The translations under genes and the position numbers were made by a program. Below are positions 23,575-35,652 of a stretch of DNA of 64,000 nucleotides, piece by piece (within the stretch, counting starts at the first letter, position 1; every line of letters starts with the position of its first letter). Source of the stretch: Przewalskia tangutica. Lineage: Eukaryota; Streptophyta; Magnoliopsida; Solanales; Solanaceae. The stretch is from contig CM056718.1 of the NCBI GenBank assembly GCA_029844215.1, positions 85,424,764 through 85,488,763 on the forward strand, written 5' to 3'. The notes under the pieces were generated by a model. That model was not told where the DNA came from, ran no database searches, and worked only from the letters and a program-made list of their open reading frames with translations.

Positions 23575-23888
23575 ACTTGTTATTAATGATCTTATTAAAG
23601 CAGTCATGATCTAGGAAATGTAATACAATTTTGTCTTATCTTAGCTTCTATGCAGATGGAGGTTTCTACTGGTTTTAATATAATTAATTATTTGTCAATA
23701 CATTTTCCTTTATTAACGCTGCAGTGGTTTGTTCGATACTTATTCTCATTTCCGAAATCAATATAACTTATTCCTTTTAAAACTCAATTACCCATTTATC
23801 ATAAATGCGGTTTCACAACTTTTTAACACAAACCAAGTCCTTAATATTTCACATCAAGTCATTTATAAGTCAATTCTCTTATCTTTTA
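23575..23888 (-). repeat. Shared LTR module and LINE target site in LTR B (left copy)
   Basis: The module CATGATCTAGG..GATGGAGGTTTCTACTGG lies at 23575-23765. Then comes AT-rich LTR sequence up to the left LINE target duplication, AATTCTCTTATCTTTTA (23872-23888). The right duplication copy, AAGTCTCTTATCTTTTA, is at 30662-30678. The two differ at one base. Confidence 0.75.
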
Positions 23889-23944
23889 TCCACAACACAA
23901 CTTTCTAAGTCTTGAGGTTTTTTTTTTTAATTTCTTAAGGAGTT

Positions 23945-23994
23945 AGAGAGAAGTTTCTCTCACTAAGGAAAACGCTCTCAACGTTTTCCCTTAG
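23945..23994 (+). other. Two hairpins in LINE 5' leader (left copy)
   Basis: First GAGAGAA/TTCTCTC (23945-23962), then CTAAGGAAAACG / CGTTTTCCCTTAG around CTCTCAA (23963-23994, one bulged base). They lie about 80 bp before the ORF1 start. Same at 41691-41740 in the other copy. They could be part of the internal promoter or an RNA structure. Function unknown. Confidence 0.6.
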
Positions 23995-24074
23995 TTGCTC
24001 CTTCAGTTTTTCCCATCTTCCCACCCTATATTCTACCATTGTTTCACCACGATTTGAAGTTTAATGTACACAGC

Positions 24075-27000
24075 ATGAAAAGGTCTAAACGTTACACACG
24101 CTCCAACAATGATTCAGGAGGCTCAGGAAGTTCGACGAAGGCCAGAACTAAGAAAAAGAAAAAAAATGGCGGAAGTCCAATCATTGTTGAAGAAAATCTT
24201 ATCCCGTCAGTTTCAGACCCAACAGTGCTAGTTCATGTCACACCTGATTCCCGTATCCCACTTGAGAATGTAGCAAACGATTCTATGCTGCAAAAGATAC
24301 ATGAATGGGGAAAAAGTATAGAAGTCGAGGGCTTGGATAATAGTGAGTTTGAAGGGGGAAATTTGCGTGGTTCACCAATAACCAACCTGCATTAATCCTT
24401 CATTTACTCACGGAAATGAGTACCCACAATGCCCGGAAATCGCCGTGCAAGAAGGAAAGGAAAAAATGGGTCGAATTGCAATTGTTGATTATAGAGTCTT
24501 TGGCATACTCGTCCAAACCGGTCAAGTCGCTGGTCACGTTCAGTATGGTCAGTGGGTGCTCATGGGTTTAGGAATTATCCCGTTATGCTTAGATCTAGAT
24601 CAGTTGGGAGTATTGAAGAGACTTCTAATCCCAAAGAACCTTTCACGGGTGCCAAAGTGTCTCAATTTAATGTCGCGGATACCAAAGAACCTCTTCGAAG
24701 AACGGGACGAGGCGTGAGGCGTATGGCGCGCGGCAGCGTGAGTCCATGAGACTCGAGCATTCCCATTATGCTTGGATCGAGTTCTCGTTGTGGAAACAAA
24801 GTGCCTAACATTAATGTTGCAGGAGCCGAGGAGTCATAATTTAATGTTGTGGGTATCGAAGAGCCCCCTTTAATGACGGACCATTGCGTGGGACAAAAAG
24901 CTAAGGCGGGGCAGACGGGAGTTATTGAGCCTTTGAGCATTCCCATTATGCTTGGATCGAGTTCAGTTGGTGGAAAAGAAGAGTTCTATTTCCCCAAGGT
25001 ACCTAACATTAATACTGCGAGCCAAGCATCGCCATTTAACGCCGCGGTATCAAGGAGTCTCCATCAATTACGGGCCATTTCGTGGGACGTAATTCTAAAC
25101 CGGTTCATAAGGAGTCCAATGGTCGAGGTATATTCCCGCATTGCAAGGACAAAGGTCACCATGGGGCACGGTTACTTCTAATTCCAAGGTGCCTCGGCAA
25201 ACCATGAACATTAATATCTCGGGAACCAATATGTTAGACTTAAATGCAGCGGGTCTTTATGATGGTCTGATTTCCAAGACGGGGCAGGGGGATAACCATG
25301 GGTCATTAACTATTCTCGTAAAGCAAGGAGCTAAGTCAGTTGTGAGAAACAAAGCTAATTCTATTTTCAAGGAGCTTAGGAACTCCATGACCATTAATAA
25401 CGCGGGAGACGGCGGGTCACCTGAATGTCATGGATCCAAAGAGTCCTCTCGTGTTTTAAGACAACAACCCCAGATTTATTTAAGTGTCACTAATGAAGCC
25501 TTCCCTACTTTAGATAGTTTGCTAAGTGGAGTCAATGTCAAGAATCACAACAAACCTTTCGTCTTTAATACTTCCTTGGATTCGAGTAAAGTCTTAAACA
25601 TACCTCCTCTCTCATCGAATACCCCTTCACTACCCTCTGAATTACACAACACCTCACCCCTTCTATCTTCTCTTCCTTCTTTTACTCCTGAAACCCAACA
25701 CAAATTCCCTACCCTCCCAAATGGTACGCGAATCCTCTCTCCTATCGCGGGCCCAAGCTCATTTCCTCCTACTCAACACCCTCTGCCTATACCTCCAGAT
25801 ATACCTCCCAATGATTTACATACTAATGCATCTTCTAAACCACATCATATTCCTGCCGCTGCTACTACTCATAACAATCTTCCCCCAAACCATGGCAAAG
25901 GTACCTTCCCTCCCAAAAAGACTTATGCTGGAGTCTTTGCGGGAACTAGGATTGAGGCAAAGGGTATGAAGTTACAATTCATTTAACAACAAGGGGCAGA
26001 AGTAGATATAGAAGTTGAAGATGAAGTTCCTTTCATAGAAACATGGGTCTATTGCCTAATAGGTTGCTTCACGGGTCCTTTCCCGGGAAGAGAAGCATTG
26101 AATACCATTGTGAAAGGATGGGGAGTTAAATGTCGATATACCATATGGCAAAGGTGGGATGTTGTTCAAATTCATGACGGAGGAGGACCGCACTAATGTA
26201 CTTCACGGAGGCCCTTATATGGTCTACGGGAAGACTATGATGCTCAAGGCTATCAATAAAGGAGTTCTAATAACGGATGACTTATTCATGGACATTCCTA
26301 TTTGGGTCACTTTTCCGGACATTCCCCTTTCTATTTGGAGTGCAACGGGCCTTAGTAAGATTGCTTCACGTGTAGGAAAACCTCTTTACACGGACCAATA
26401 TACTAAGGAAAGGTCTAAAATGAACTATGCAAGAGTTCTAGTGGAAGTGGATGTTAGCGAGAGCAATAATGGATTTTGTCGTCAAACTCCCCGATAACAG
26501 AAGGTATACTCAAAGGGTAAACTATGAGAATTACCCGGACTTTTGCTATCATTGTGCGGCTTTTGGGCACAACCATTTGAAGTGTAGGAAGCTGAGGGAT
26601 GATGACAACAATGAGGAAGCTCCCAAAACGCACATCGAGGTACCCCCTAACAATAAGGAAGATTCTACTTGTTTGGAGGTCAACAGAGGTACGGGTGGAA
26701 CTAACCCTCCTCCCCCTCATCCACCAACTTCTCAACATCCCGTAGATGCTAATAACTTGATGGACATTGAAGAAAGTGAGCACACAACACCTCCTGGTAC
26801 CGGAAGTTTGGGAGAAGCATCACATGACGCGGGTCCTCCGATTTTGGGTCTTTCTGGCCCACCATGTTTGTGGGATTCTCAAGCAAGGTCCTCACTGCCT
26901 AATTCTCACCATGGCAGTGCACAACATGTTAGGATAAGTTGTGAGTCAAAACATTATGATTCTGAGATGCCTTTGAAGCCGCAACCTTCATTGGATGGAG

Positions 27001-27218
27001 ATACATACAAGGGTGCTACGGAAAAGGCTCAAATTGTGTCACACAACGTTACCTTTGAGCGCGGGGAACATAGCTTGGCTGAATCTCATGCTATGGCTTC
27101 CAGCAACAAAGATGATGGATGGAAAGAAGTTTTGTCAAAAAAGAATGGGCCGAAAAGCAGTGGGAAAGCGAAGGCAGCCAAGCGCGGAGGTGCTAACAAA
27201 ACCTCCTTTGTTTCCTAA
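24075..27218 (+). pseudogene. LINE ORF1: DUF4283 / CCHC nucleic-acid-binding protein (left copy)
   Basis: ORF1 protein coats LINE RNA. Start MKRSKRYTRS at 24075, chosen because it is the first basic start after the leader and is also present in the other copy. The N-terminal half is low-complexity and has tandem repeats of about 60 residues (24650-25070). A TAA after KLQFI (25984-25986) interrupts it, and the frame stays open behind it. The DUF4283-like region includes WVTFPDIPLSIWSATGLSKI (near 26305-26365). The zinc knuckle CYHCAAFGHNHLKC (26544-26585) fits CX2CX4HX4C. It ends KTSFVS, and TAATG joins it to ORF2. Several more frameshifts are present in this copy (around 24396, 24718, 25140, 26140, 26460). 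Confidence 0.88.
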
Positions 27219-30200
27219 TGAAAATACTTTGTTGGAATGTCCGTGGTCTTTGCGGACAAAGGGATAAGGCAGCCACACAAGCTATAGTGTGTAGTATCAC
27301 AAAACAGCATGACGCGGCTATGATTTGTCTATTGGAAACTAAACTTTCTCGGCCAAGGACAGAATCTTTCTCTACTCAAAGATTCAAAGCTTGGAAGTTT
27401 TGCTCAAATTTGGAATTCATTGGAGGCGGAAGAATGCTATTACTTTGGGATCCCTCTAGGGTTTGTTGCGAAGTGCTTGGTATGGACTCTCAGCATATCC
27501 ATGTCCAGGCAAGTTGCAATATAACACAAGTGTCCTTCCTTGCCACATTTGTGTACCCAGTTTATAGCATCTCGGATAGAAGGAAGCTTTGGCATCACCT
27601 TACTCACTTGGGCATTGGCATCACTAAGCCTTGGATGATTATGGGAGATTTCAACACTTATTGCAACCCTAATGATAAGATGGGGGGTCCTCCTCTCACG
27701 CCTTATGCACTTAGGGATCTTGGTAATTTCAGGATTTCTCATGGACTAGAAGACGCTCCTTCTTCCGGTTCCTTCTACACTTGGACAAATGGTTCGATTT
27801 GGTCCAAGCTTGATAGAGTGTTGATGAATCAAAATTGGAGTGATTTGACCCTGGAATGCACGGCCAATTTCATGCCTATGGAACCTGTCTCGGACCACTG
27901 TCCTGTAATAGCCACGGTTATTACATCCTATAATGTTGGTAGCGCCCTTTCAAGTTCATGAATATGTGGCTTTCTCACCCAGCCTTTGAGCACATATTGA
28001 CTTCATGTTGGAGACAAGACATATTGGGAACTGCTCAATTCGTCCTTGCCTCAAAATTGAAAGCCTTAAAGCAACCATTAAGGGCATTGAACATAAGTGA
28101 CTTTGGGGGTATTGAACAAAGAGCAAAAGGGGCAAACATGGAGTTTAAGGAGGCCATCAATGCACACATGGAAAATCCCTTTGATGAGGAGCTAAAAGCC
28201 AAGGTTAAGTCCTCAAGAGCTAGAGCAAACACCTTACTGGAAGCAGAAAGACACTTCATAAGGCAGAAGTCAAGACAGAAACACTTGATTGGAAGTGATA
28301 GATGCTCCAAATACTTTCATAGCTTGATCAAGAGGAGTAATGTCAGGAACTCAATTAACATTCTTGTTAAAGCTAATGGTACCATCACTACATCTCCAGA
28401 AGAAGTTAAGAAGTTGCTTGTTGAATTTTACAAAGATCTATTAGGTACTTCCAGATCCACTACCAACTTTGATCCTGAAGTGTTCAACTATGGCCCGAAG
28501 CTAAGTGAAGAGGAGAGATTACAACTTTTGCATTTCATCACCCCAAAGGATATTTGGGAAGCTCTTTCTGATATAGGCAATGACAAGGCACCTGGACCGG
28601 ATGGTTATTCTTTGCCTTCAAGAATAGATGGAGAGATGTGGGCCATGATGTTGTAAGAAGTGTCCAAGAGTTCTTCTCTACTGGAGTTCTTTTGAAGCAG
28701 GTGAATCATACCATCATTACCCTACTACCAAAGACTGATCATGATCCTAAGGTAAATGATTTCAGGCCCATCGGATTGACTAATGTGGTCTATAAGATCA
28801 TCACAAAGATTCTAGCTAACAGAATGGCATTGATCCTTCATTCTCTCATTGACAAATCCCAAGGGGCTTTTGTGAAAGGAAGAAACATGATGGACAACGT
28901 ATATGTGGCACAAGAGCTTGTGAGAGGATTTAATAGAGCCGAGTCTCACCAAGATGTATGCTTATGGTGGACCTTGAAAGCATTTGATACTCTTGGAGTT
29001 TCTCGAATTGGTACTAAGAAGTCTAAAATTTCCGCAGATTTATAAGTTGGATCATGGAATGTGTTAGCTCAACCTCCTTCTCCCTCTCTATCAACGGTGA
29101 GCTACATGGATACTTCAAAGGTAAGCGCGGCCTTAGACAAGGTGATCCTATGTCCCCTACTATTTTTATCTTATGCATGGAATACCTCTCAAGGCTGCTT
29201 AAAATGAAGGCTGGAGCAAGAGCTTTCTCATATTTTCCAAAGTGCAAGAATTTGGGCATTACTCATCTTGCTTTTGCGGATGACCTCATGCTCTTTTCCA
29301 AAGGAGATATATCTTCAGTTGGGATTCTTATGAATTGTCTGGAAGAGTTGGAGGCTGCCTCTGGGCTAACTCTTAACCCGTCCAAATCCTCTGTCTACTT
29401 AGCGGGAATGCATATTACTGTTCGTGAATTGATATTGTCCAGAGTGGGATTCGCCATTGGTAGCTTTCCGGTACGATACTTGGGGATCCCTTTGTCCCCA
29501 ATTTCAGTCTCGGTGGACCAATTTGCTCCATTCACTAGTGCAATTTCGAATTACATTCAGAAATGGGGACATCACACTCTTTCTTATGCGGGCAAGCTGG
29601 AACTTATCAAGTCGGTTGTCGAGGGTTGAGCTTTTGGTTAGGGCACTTCCTATCCCGCCACTATTATCAACAAGGTACAGTCTGCTTGTATTCGGTTCTT
29701 ATGGGAGAAACCACCAAGAGTCGCCGATATCATTTGCTTGCCTCAATGAAGGTGGCTTGGGTCTAATGAACATCAAGGAATGGAATCATGCCTTGCTATC
29801 CAAGACTATTTGGCAAACTCACATGGATGCTGATTCTCTATGGGTCCAATGGATCAATAGCCACTATTTGAGAGGTAATACAATTTGGGACTATGAGGTA
29901 CGCCCTGTGGACTCCTTACTCAAAAAGATTTGTGGAATTCGCGACAAATTTGTTACTATCTTTGGTAGCCATGGTAATGCTATTGAGGGCTTTACAAAGT
30001 GTTGTACCAACGGTAAATTTGATTCAAGCCTAGTGTATGATATCTTGCGCACTCAAGTTAAAAAGCCTTGGATGTCACAAATTTGGAAAGGCTTCATTCC
30101 TCCCAAATTCTCTTTCACTGTGTGGCTAAATTGCAGAAAGCGGCTAGCTACAAAGGATACTCTTTCATATCTCAACTTGGAGGATAAGTCTTGCGGGTTC

Positions 30201-30539
30201 TGCAAGCAAGCTAATGAAACAAGGGAACACCTCTTCTTTACTTGCCCCTACACACACATGATTTGGAAGCACATAAAAGATTGGTTGGGCATTAGAAGAG
30301 CGATGACAACTGTTGAAAGCTCCCTTAAGTGGATTAAGAAAGATCACCGCGGGACAAGCATTCGAGCCAAAGCTATTTTGCTTACTTCTTGCATAGTGGT
30401 CTTTGAGATTTGGAGGGCAAGAAACACATTGCTCTTTAAAGGCACAAGCTTTCCGGCAGAAGAGGTCATTGCAAGAATCAAAACAACATCTTATAGAGTT
30501 CTCTATGATTTTATCCCCTCTTGTAATGGCACCATTTGA
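27218..30539 (+). pseudogene. LINE ORF2: endonuclease-reverse transcriptase (left copy)
   Basis: ORF2 nicks the target and primes reverse transcription from it. The start MKILCWNVRGLCGQ at 27218 overlaps the ORF1 stop by one base. Endonuclease (27218-27950) shows LLETKL, MGDFN and SDHCPV, so the main catalytic residues are readable. The RT region (about 28540-29640) has KAPGPDGYS, FRPIGLTNVVYK, GLRQGDPMSPTIF and FADDLMLFSK. Motif A is damaged: this copy reads LMVDL-type sequence out of frame near 28965, where the other copy has MVDLRKAFDT. The C-terminal zinc region (zf-RVT type) shows CGFCKQANETREHLFFTC near 30190-30245. There are four or more frame breaks (27955, 28640, 29050, 29600), so it is not functional as read. 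Confidence 0.9.
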
Positions 30540-30574
30540 GTGACCACCCTCTCACTCCTCACTTGTTTACTTTA

Positions 30575-30599
30575 CGTTGAGGCTTGAGATACCTCAACG
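30575..30599 (+). other. Stem-loop in LINE 3' UTR (left copy)
   Basis: CGTTGAGG and CCTCAACG form a perfect 8-bp stem with a 9-base loop, about 60 bp before the poly-A. Several plant LINEs and SINEs have such a 3' structure read by the RT. Same at 48370-48394. Confidence 0.65.
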
Positions 30600-30678
30600 A
30601 CTGATTGTAGCCACTTTTCTTTTCGTTATTAGTAATAATATTTGCATTTACCTAAAAAAAAAAGTCTCTTATCTTTTA

Positions 30679-32222
30679 AAAACCACAGACCATTTCTTTA
30701 CCTACATAAAGTTGTTATAACAAACTTCCCATAAAGTCGTTATAACACTTTATGTTTTAAACCAATCAAATTCGTTTAGCACACGTACGTCTACCGTACT
30801 ACATAGTTCACACAATCATGCTAGAAAAGATAGGAAGAGGTTCACATACCTCGCGACGATTATCGACAATTAGCAAAACGCTCCAAAGTACTATCACTCT
30901 GCTAGCCTTTTCCACCCTTCAAGTATAATACGCTACTCGTAGTACTTCCATCTATAATGGCCATAAAATGTCTATCAACTTCTAGATCTCTTCGTAGAAT
31001 ATTCTAAATACAAGATTCCTTATTCTACGGAAAATTGGCAGACCTCCCCAGTAACCACATAAATCTCCTCCTCAATCAAGGCCCACTACCAAGCCAACAA
31101 CTCCTAGGGGGGTTACACGTCTAACCGGACGTGTACAACCGCCCCACAATAATACTACAAGTCTATCAGAATACAAATCCAATGTAAACATTCAATTCTT
31201 ATCCATATTCATTCTACATATAGTATACTCAACTATACATTACTACAACATGTAATATCCAATTACAATAGGGACAAAGATAATTACCTCGATGAGCCCA
31301 AAATTATCCAAGATTATAAGTCGATCTGAACAACTTTTAGCTCCAATTCTTTACGCTTCAACCCGCTCCAAGCAACCCTTAGAAGTTTCTAAACAACTTC
31401 TCTTAACACTTCATCTAAGCTATGAAGATTTTTCTAGGGCTTCATTTTGCGACTATTGGAATAAAGTAGTATTTCCTGTTTAGTATTGAAATAACTTTGG
31501 AATACTACGAAGAATTTAGGCTAAGTTATTTGGGATTTATACAACAATACTTGAAGTATTTCTACACAAAGTGGGGTTGGACGAGAACACCTAAGGGGAG
31601 GGAGGGGGAATTTTTGCCTTGGAAAAATATTTCAAGTGAGGGATGAATAAAGTCTTGCAACAAGGGGGGGGGGGGGGGTATTTATAGAAAAATCAATGGA
31701 TAGGATCAAAGCAAGTGTATGGTGAGGATTTGGTCCATGTGGGAGTGGAGTCCTCCAACCAAGTGTCCACCACAACAATGAGACATGTGTCCACCACAAA
31801 AATTGGACAAGTGGCTTGCCACTTGTCCACCAAAAACGTCCAACACTTGTCCACCAACCATACGGCCAACATGGCCACATGGGGGTGACATGTGTCGCCC
31901 CCCTACTCGTCCAAAATATTTCATCTTCCGAAAATATCCGTAATGCCGAAATCTCGAAAATAAAGTGGGCCTCACAACCCGTAAATTTTCCCCGTGGGCC
32001 CCACGTGACCAATTCCGGAAATAAAATTCCATAATTCTCAAATATTCCAAAAAGTCCGAATACCAAATCTGGGAATCCAATTCCCATTAACGAACCTTTT
32101 TCCTTCACAAAATCCGGAAACTTTTCCGTCGAAAAATCACATCTTTCTTCCTTTCCAATTTTTGTGTCGTATTCTCGTACGAACGTCTTCGTATACATAC
32201 CCTGGAACTACGGGGTGTAACA
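30679..32222 (-). repeat. LTR B, remainder after LINE (left copy)
   Basis: The U3-side part of LTR B. It includes a G-run of about 15 bases (31664-31678) next to a TATA box (31679-31687), then repeated TTGTCCACCA motifs (31760-31860), and ends GGGGTGTAACA. ORFs on the minus strand here (for example 31632-32198) cross the LTR edge and are not genes. Confidence 0.85.
31679..31687 (-). promoter_or_regulatory. TATA box of LTR B (left copy)
   Basis: The minus strand reads CTATAAATA followed directly by a C-run of about 15 bases. The run differs slightly in length in the twin at 49478-49486, as expected for a homopolymer. Confidence 0.65.
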
Positions 32223-32227
32223 ACTTC

Positions 32228-34153
32228 CTCCCGTATAAGGCCTCATAAGGCGCCATCTGAATACTGGAATGGTAGCTGTTGTTGTAAGCAAACTCCACAA
32301 GAGGCAAATGATCCTCCCAGCTACCCCTGAAATCAATAACACAAGCCCGCAGCATATCCTCAAGTGTCTGGATAGTGCGCTCGGCCTGTCCGTCGGTCTG
32401 AGGGTGAAACGCCGTACTGAGACTCACATGTGTCCCTAATCCCTTCTTAAAAGACCTCCAGAAGTTAGCCGAGAACTGGGCTCCTCTCATAGACTACCCA
32501 TCGATCTGCGACTAAGGGCATCTGCAACTACATTGGCCTTCTCTGGGTGGTACAAAATATCAACATCTTAATCCTTAAGTAGCTCCAACCACCGTCTCTG
32601 TCGCAAGTTCAGCTCCCTCTGGCTGAAGATATACTGGAGACTCTTGTGGTCCGTGTAAATGTCCACATGAACTCCATATAAATAATGTCTCCAGATCTTC
32701 GAGGCATGAATCACAGCTGCCAACTCCAAGTCATGTGTGGGATAGTTTTTCTCATGCTTCCTAAGTTGTCGAGATGCGTAAGCTATAACTCTGTCGTGCT
32801 GCATCAGCACGCACCCAAGCCCGACACCTGACGCATCGCAATAAACCACATATCCATCTAAGCCCTCTGGAAGAGTAAGGACTGGGGCGGTCGTCAATTT
32901 CTCCTTTAGTAACTGGAAACTCTCCTCACAAGCATCCGTCATCAAATGTAGTTGCCTTACGAGTCACCTAGTCAAAGCGACATGAGGCAAACTTCTCCAC
33001 AAACCTCCGATAATAACCTGCAAGGCCCAAAAAGTTGCGCACCTCCGTCGGTGTAATGGGTCTAGGCCAAGTCTTGACTGCCTCAATCTTAGTCAGACAA
33101 CCCGAATACCATCGGCTCCGATAACATGTCCTAAGAAAGCCACTGAAGCCAGCCAAAACTCGCATTTCGAGAACTTGGCATACAACTGTCGGTCCCTGAG
33201 GACTCCCAATACCGTCCTCAAATGATCTGTATGCTCCTGCTCTGTGCGCGAATACACCAAGATATCATCAATGAACACTATAACGAACATATCCAAGAAT
33301 GGCCTGAACACCCTATTCATCAAATCCATGAATACCGCTGGAGCGTTGGTCAATCCGAAAGACATCACCCTGAACTCATAGTGCCCATACCGGGTCCTGA
33401 ATGCAGTCTTCGGGATATCTGCCTCTCTAACTCGCACCTGATGATAACCAGAACGCAGGTCTATCTTGGAAAAACATCTTGCACCCTGCAACTGGTCAAA
33501 CAAATCATCAATCCTGGGGAGGGGATATCTGTTCTTGATAGTTACCTTGTTCAGCTGCCTGTAATCAATACACATACGCAGCGTCCCATCCTTCTTCTTT
33601 ACAAATAACACTGGCGCTCCCCAGGGAGAAACACTTGGCCTGATAAAGCCTTTCTCCAACAAATCTTTCAGCTGGTCCTTCAATTCCTTCAACTCGGCAG
33701 GTGCCATCCTGTATGGCGGAATAGATATCGGTCGAGTGGCTGGCGCCAAATCAATGCAAAACTCAATCTCCTCTCGGGAGGATACGGGCTTCGTGCGGGA
33801 ATACGTGCGGAAACTCTCTAACAATGGAATCGATCAAGGTCCGGTATCTCACCTCGATGTCGAATACCCAAACCAAATGGTAAATATACCCTTCCGTACC
33901 ATCTTCCTAGCCTTGAGGTAAGAAATAAACCTACCGCCGGCGATGCAGATTCCTTCCACTCGATGCAGGCTCACCAGAAACGGAACCGAACTAACCTCTC
34001 TCTGCAATCCACATTGGCATAGCAAGACGCTAGCCAATCCATACCCATAATCACATCGAAGTCTGTCATATCCAACTCTATCAAGTCAGCTAGAGTATGA
34101 CGACCATCTATAGTCACTGGGCAAGCCTTATATACCCGGCTACCATCAAGCAC
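32228..34153 (-). pseudogene. pol of left A unit: RT, RNase H and integrase fragment with internal deletion
   Basis: Reading leftward: the RT frame at 33824-33093 has KKKDGTLRMCIDYRQLNK, FSKIDLRSGYHQV and FIDDILVYSR, so its catalytic aspartates are present. RNase H at 32945-32568 has YCDASGVGLG and TDHKSLQYIFSQ. A deletion of about 0.7 kb at 32488, compared with 50265-50962 of the right unit, removes the H2C2 zinc region and the first two integrase catalytic aspartates. The fragment after it keeps FHPQTDGQAERTIQTLEDM and ends at the LTR B insertion. Small frame breaks near 33100, 32950 and 33830 sit where the right unit has CTG or CAG. The element could not integrate by itself. Confidence 0.88.
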
Positions 34154-34192
34154 TCTGGCGTAGCCACCTCAACATATTCTATGGACTCTGCT

Positions 34193-35652
34193 CTATCCTA
34201 CTCTACTGGAAATATGAGGAGATATATAGGACAAGGTAGAACCTGGATCTATCAAAGCATATACATCACAGCAAGAAACCAATAATGTACCTATGACGAC
34301 ATCGGGTGACGCCTCACGGTCTGACGATCGAAATAGCATAGATGCGGTTCGAGGACCGTGGAATCGAACCCCGCCACGACGCCGCGGCTTTGGCCCGTGA
34401 ACACCACGCCCTCGGGCGCATAACTGCGAAGATGAAGACCCGGCAAGCCTGGGTCGGTGAGCCATAGCATTTCCGTCGCCTCTGGTCGGACAATCTCTCT
34501 TCAAATGGCCTGCATGCCACAAGAGTAACAAGCTCCTGGAGGAACACGACACCCCCCATAATGGCAATCACCACATCGACCACACCGAGGCATAGGTGGC
34601 CTCATCTGACTGGAACTCTGGTCCCTCTGGAAACCCGAAGCCCTGGAACCCTGTCCTGCTCCTGAATACTCTGTACGTCCCGAAGATGGTGGAGGAGCGC
34701 TCTGGACCGGCTGTGGTGCAAATCTGGTCTGCTGCTGGGGTTGTCTACCCCTAAAACTACCAGAGGACCTTCGTCACGGCCTCTTCTGCGATACACATGC
34801 CGATTCGGCCCCTGCGTTCCTCACACCCAAGTGCATATGCCTGCATGCGGGCAATGTCCATGCCCGGCTGAAGAACCACTCCGGTTCAAATCTCAGCCAA
34901 GTGATCATCGAGTCCTGTGACATAGCGGTGCACCCTGTCCTCCATGTCTGCTACCAAAGCGGGCACATACCGAGCCAATGAGTCAAACTCCACGTTGTAC
35001 TCCCGGACCGTCCGCCCACTCTGTCTCAGTGTCAAAAATCTATCGGCCCGAGCCCTCCTCATCTGCGGAGGCAAGAAATGGCCAAGTAACGCCTCTGAGA
35101 ACTCGTCCCAAACAGCTGGAAGCGCATGCTCCCCCGGGACAGTTCCCATGAATCATACGATCAATCTGCGGTGTCCGCGGCCGATGCGAACCTAGTACCA
35201 CCGACTCGGTCTCAAGCCCCGATCACCCTCGCGATCCAGAATCGCCGGATAAACTCCGAGGATCATCCTCGTGCCTCGACCCATAAAACTCTGGTGGGCC
35301 GCACTCAAAAGTCCTCGGTCTCGCTAGCGACTATGTCTTTGAACTACGGTACAACTGGAACTGTTGTCTCTGCCTATCCTCATGCAGCCACGATCTCGGC
35401 GATGGCGATCGCCATCTCCTTGTAGCCCATATCCTCTGCCCCTGGCTGCTGGACTGGAGGCTCAGGTACCGCGGTCTCAGTAGCCGCTGCTGCTGCCTCA
35501 GACTCTGCTGGGGTTGGCGACGTTGTAGAACTCGCCGTCCGAAACACCTCATCCGGTGGGGCGGGCACGTGCCTCGTAACCCTCGGTGCCCTACTAGTAG
35601 TTCCCTCTACTGCCTTGCCCTTCTGGGCCGCGGTTGCCTTGCGTGGAGGCAT
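34193..35652 (-). pseudogene. gag and protease of left A unit
   Basis: Gag start at 35650-35652 (MPPRKATAAQKGKAVE, basic then Ala/Pro-rich). The central capsid part is at 35149-34886 (FLTLRQSGRTVREYNVEFDS, then VHRYVTGLDDHLAEI). The zinc knuckle is near 34491-34533, but the bases that code GHxxxxC are altered (GCCTGCATGCC against GCCCTGCTGGCC in the right unit). Protease shows YALIDPGSTLSYISPHIS (34193-34567), with a DPG active-site version seen in many plant Ty3/gypsy elements. At least three frameshifts split the reading frame. Pol follows at 34153. Gag builds particles and protease cuts the polyprotein. Confidence 0.85.

Larger units (their letters stand above)
23889..30661 (+). mobile_element. 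L1-type LINE, full length (left copy)
   Basis: A non-LTR retrotransposon of 6.8 kb inserted in LTR B, opposite to its strand. It has a 17-bp target duplication (23872-23888 and 30662-30678), a 5' leader with hairpins (23945-23994), ORF1 (24075-27218), ORF2 (27218-30539), a 3' stem-loop (30575-30599) and a short poly-A end. Both open frames are interrupted as read. The copy at 41634-48455 sits at the same position in the duplicate unit, so the two are one insertion duplicated, not two insertions. Confidence 0.93.
21520..32222 (-). mobile_element. Solo LTR B (left copy), carrying a LINE
   Basis: A single LTR inserted in the integrase frame of A after the codons for GRK. The 5-bp target duplication acttc is at 21515-21519 and 32223-32227. 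It starts TGTCACAAG and ends ACGGGGTGTAACA. Without the LINE (23889-30661 plus one TSD copy) it is about 3.9 kb. No internal region or second LTR is present, so it is a solo LTR left by recombination. Its left end has 39 bp more than related LTRs, with a second TGTCACGACCC at 21559. It is related to LTR C (same minisatellite type). Confidence 0.88.

Noticed and set aside
24039..24074. Earlier ATG for LINE ORF1 (MFHHDLKFNVHS)
   Set aside because: The start at 24075 gives the basic N-terminus and is also present in the other copy, where the stretch before it is not clearly part of the protein.
31632..32198. 188-codon minus-strand ORF with WW-rich peptide
   Set aside because: It is in the U3 of LTR B and arises from repeated TTGTCCACCA motifs. 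It is not open in the twin at 49505-49720 beyond a short part.
33222..33608. 128-codon plus-strand ORF, also at 51705-52091
   Set aside because: It is the antisense shadow of the conserved RT frame; its conservation is explained by RT.
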